A DNA stretch of 14,771 nucleotides from NCBI GenBank assembly GCA_050331115.1, contig JBHJHD010000119.1, positions 1-14,771 of the forward strand, in the 5' to 3' direction. Both the position numbers and the translations under genes were made by a program. Shown here piece by piece: positions 13,253-14,771 of this stretch. Below the pieces are notes generated by a model. It made no database searches. It was not told the DNA's origin and saw only the letters and a program-made list of their open reading frames with translations. This DNA is from JBCCAG01 sp050331115. Its GTDB lineage: Bacteria > Cyanobacteriota > Cyanobacteriia > CAKZMO01. Numbering within the stretch: position 1 is the stretch's first letter; the number at the start of each line of letters is the position of its first letter.

Positions 13253-14563
13253 CTAACGGTAGTCTTGACGCTGAATGTCCCGCAGGCGGGCCTCCGGACG
13301 CAAAAAGCGGTCCATCTGGGCCTCAAAGAACTGGCGGTTGGCCTTCAGATGCCTAGGATTTGGATCATCCAGCGGATAGAGCAGCGCCTGACGCAAGGCC
13401 TGAATCACGGCTGAGGTGACGTTGTACATCGATCGCTGAAAGGTGATGCCGAGCTGAATTAGCGCGTCGTTGCTGCCGCGGGCGTGCTGCCGGTAGTAGT
13501 CCTTGAGGTAGGGCGGCAGGAAGTGGAGCATATCCTGCATGAGCAGCGTCGGCGGGATGCCGGCGGTGCCCACGGGAAACACATCGGCGTAGAGAATGCC
13601 GTAGTGAAAGTCGGCCTGCTCTTCCGGCACCTGCCCCGCCTGAGCGTTGTAGGACTTGGTGCCGCGAAAGGGTGATGTGCGGTAGAAAATAGCTTCTACG
13701 TAGGGCAGGGCCGCCTCGTAGAGCCAGGTAAAGCCCTTAGACTTGGGGATGATTTCGTAGCACTCGCCGCCCACGTAGAGGTGGTGGTAGATGGGCCGGC
13801 CCGCCACGGCGAAGATGCCGTTCACCAAGAAGTTCATGGCGTCCGGTACGCCCTTAAAGCCGCCCTCGTCGTAGATATCGGACATCTCGAAGAACACCGG
13901 GGCCATCACCTCCCAAAACAGCCCCAGGTTCGAGTAGTAGGATAGCTCCCGCACCTTCTCAATGAACATCTCGGGAAACAGCTTGTAGAGGCCCAGCATG
14001 GCGGGGTTGTTCTTGAAGTAGGCGCGAATGGCGCGATCGCAGTTGGTCCGGTACTCGTCAGTGTCCAGATAGGCGTCGAACTGGTTGACCGGCGCCACCA
14101 TGTGGCGGTGCCAAAGCATGGCCCGCATACAGGCCTCGGCAAATTCCATATTGATGCGGTCGTGCCAGAGGTGGTGGGCTAGCTTGGGGAGTGGCCGCTT
14201 CACCTCTCCCTGGGCCATGAAGTCTAGCAGCTCGGGGTGGGTTGTGGCGGGGCCGCGCCAGACGCGCGGGCTACCTTTGTCTCCGGCGTATTGGTTGGGG
14301 CGAGCCAGGTATTCCTGCGAAATGAAGTATTTGAAGAAAGGCAGCGGGTTGAGAAACACCCGCTCAGCAATGTAGAGCAGGTCCCGCCAGTAAAAGTCCA
14401 TCGGCACCGCGTAGGCTTTGTAGATGCCGATAATTTGCATCAGGTTTTCGGGTGTGTCGGGCAGCATGGAGCCGCCGGCCTCTAGACGATGGATTATATC
14501 GGCAAAGGGGTGGGTGGATGGGGGAATGGTCGAGGGGTTGGGTTGGGGAAGGGTGGCGGTCAT
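13253..14563 (-). CDS. cupA: CO2 hydration protein CupA/ChpY of NDH-1MS
   Basis: This is a 436-residue cyanobacterium-specific protein that binds the NdhD/NdhF-type membrane arm of a specialised NDH-1 complex and converts CO2 to bicarbonate during redox-driven CO2 uptake. The conserved block GGSMLPDTPENLMQIIGIYK is at 30-49, with VPMDFYWRDLLYIAE at 53-67. The His-rich stretch KLAHHLWHDRINMEFAEAC at 127-145 contains His130, His131, His134 and Arg136, the region linked to zinc binding in structures of the complex. The length is typical. No signal peptide is present. A FAS1 gene directly downstream favours CupA (low-CO2 inducible, ndhF3-ndhD3-cupA-cupS order) over CupB. The ATG at 14561-14563 has no strong Shine-Dalgarno site. 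Confidence 0.92.
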   Translation of the reverse strand: MTATLPQPNPSTIPPSTHPFADIIHRLEAGGSMLPDTPENLMQIIGIYKAYAVPMDFYWRDLLYIAERVFLNPLPFFKYFISQEYLARPNQYAGDKGSPRVWRGPATTHPELLDFMAQGEVKRPLPKLAHHLWHDRINMEFAEACMRAMLWHRHMVAPVNQFDAYLDTDEYRTNCDRAIRAYFKNNPAMLGLYKLFPEMFIEKVRELSYYSNLGLFWEVMAPVFFEMSDIYDEGGFKGVPDAMNFLVNGIFAVAGRPIYHHLYVGGECYEIIPKSKGFTWLYEAALPYVEAIFYRTSPFRGTKSYNAQAGQVPEEQADFHYGILYADVFPVGTAGIPPTLLMQDMLHFLPPYLKDYYRQHARGSNDALIQLGITFQRSMYNVTSAVIQALRQALLYPLDDPNPRHLKANRQFFEAQMDRFLRPEARLRDIQRQDYR

Positions 14564-14740
14564 GGGAATCGTTTCGGGTATCGGTGGGGAAGGAGCACAG
14601 CGTGCTGTGCCCGTACGGCATGAAGGGGGGATGGAGGAATCGGTCGGGGCAAATGGCCATTTTCCCGTGCGGGATATTGGGCAAAGCAGGGTGGCGTCAA
14701 ATTATTGCAATAGCCCAATAGCCGGGGCCGCCGCTTTTGA

Positions 14741-14771
14741 TTAAGGAGGCAGCTGCGCCACCCTCGCCGGC
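14741..14771 (-). CDS. Possible 3' tail of an upstream gene (ndhD3 expected by operon order)
   Basis: On the minus strand the last bases can be read as PARVAQLPP followed by TAA at 14743-14741, in a frame that continues past the window edge. In the usual ndhF3-ndhD3-cupA order the 3' end of ndhD3 would lie here. Only nine codons are visible, and other frames are also open, so this rests on context alone. Confidence 0.25.
   Translation of the reverse strand, partial: PARVAQLPP

Noticed and set aside
1..14771. Mobile elements, CRISPR arrays, tRNA or rRNA genes
   Set aside because: I looked for transposase motifs, regularly spaced repeats, tRNA-like cloverleaf segments and rRNA sequence on both strands and saw none. 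A covariance-model search would be needed to exclude a divergent small RNA.

Overview
The window is chromosomal DNA from a cyanobacterium. The main evidence is the gene content: an ndhC-ndhK-ndhJ operon, a CO2-hydration protein of the CupA/ChpY family, and a Tic20/Ycf60-type membrane protein. In addition, I count by eye 23 copies of the HIP1 octamer GCGATCGC in 14.8 kb, roughly one per 640 bases. Most genes use GC-rich third positions, which suggests a G+C-rich cyanobacterium outside the HIP1-poor marine picocyanobacteria. I cannot name the genus.

Layout. Positions 1-734 (minus) hold the N-terminal 244 residues of a phosphoketolase that runs off the left edge. After a 336-base divergent intergenic region with palindromes and direct repeats comes a histidine phosphatase (1071-1712, plus). 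It is followed by a Uma2/DUF820 nuclease-fold protein (1998-2558) and a stretch of gene remnants (about 2647-2940). Next is a fumarylacetoacetate-hydrolase-family enzyme (3032-3847). Convergent to it are a Tic20-family protein (3886-4407, minus) and FolC (4629-6086, minus). Divergent from folC is the operon ndhC-ndhK-ndhJ (6268-7878), with overlapping genes and strong Shine-Dalgarno sites, closed by a clear intrinsic terminator (7918-7945). A cyclopropane-fatty-acid-synthase-type methyltransferase (7975-9270, minus) is separated by a 598-base AT-richer, hairpin-containing region from a large P-type cation ATPase (9869-12604, plus). The right end, read on the minus strand, is a CO2-uptake cluster: a possible 3' tail of an upstream gene (14741-14771), the CO2-hydration protein CupA (13253-14563), and a single-domain fasciclin protein best read as CupS (12668-13069).

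How the genes work together. NdhC, NdhK and NdhJ belong to the core of the photosynthetic NDH-1 complex. CupA, and probably CupS, belong to the low-CO2 NDH-1MS form of that complex, which hydrates CO2 to bicarbonate. Phosphoketolase sits on the carbon side of metabolism, splitting sugar phosphates made by the Calvin cycle. The remaining genes (folate, lipid modification, cation transport, membrane biogenesis) are housekeeping neighbours with no evident joint role.

I do not see a phage, CRISPR array, intact mobile element, tRNA, rRNA or clearly new multi-gene system. The most unusual items are small: a frameshifted GNAT acetyltransferase relic, a helically spaced palindrome pair, a 12-bp direct repeat upstream of the phosphoketolase gene, overlapping hairpins upstream of the P-type ATPase, a non-SERCA-like ion-binding motif in that ATPase, and a G/C-run hairpin repeat between cupA and cupS.
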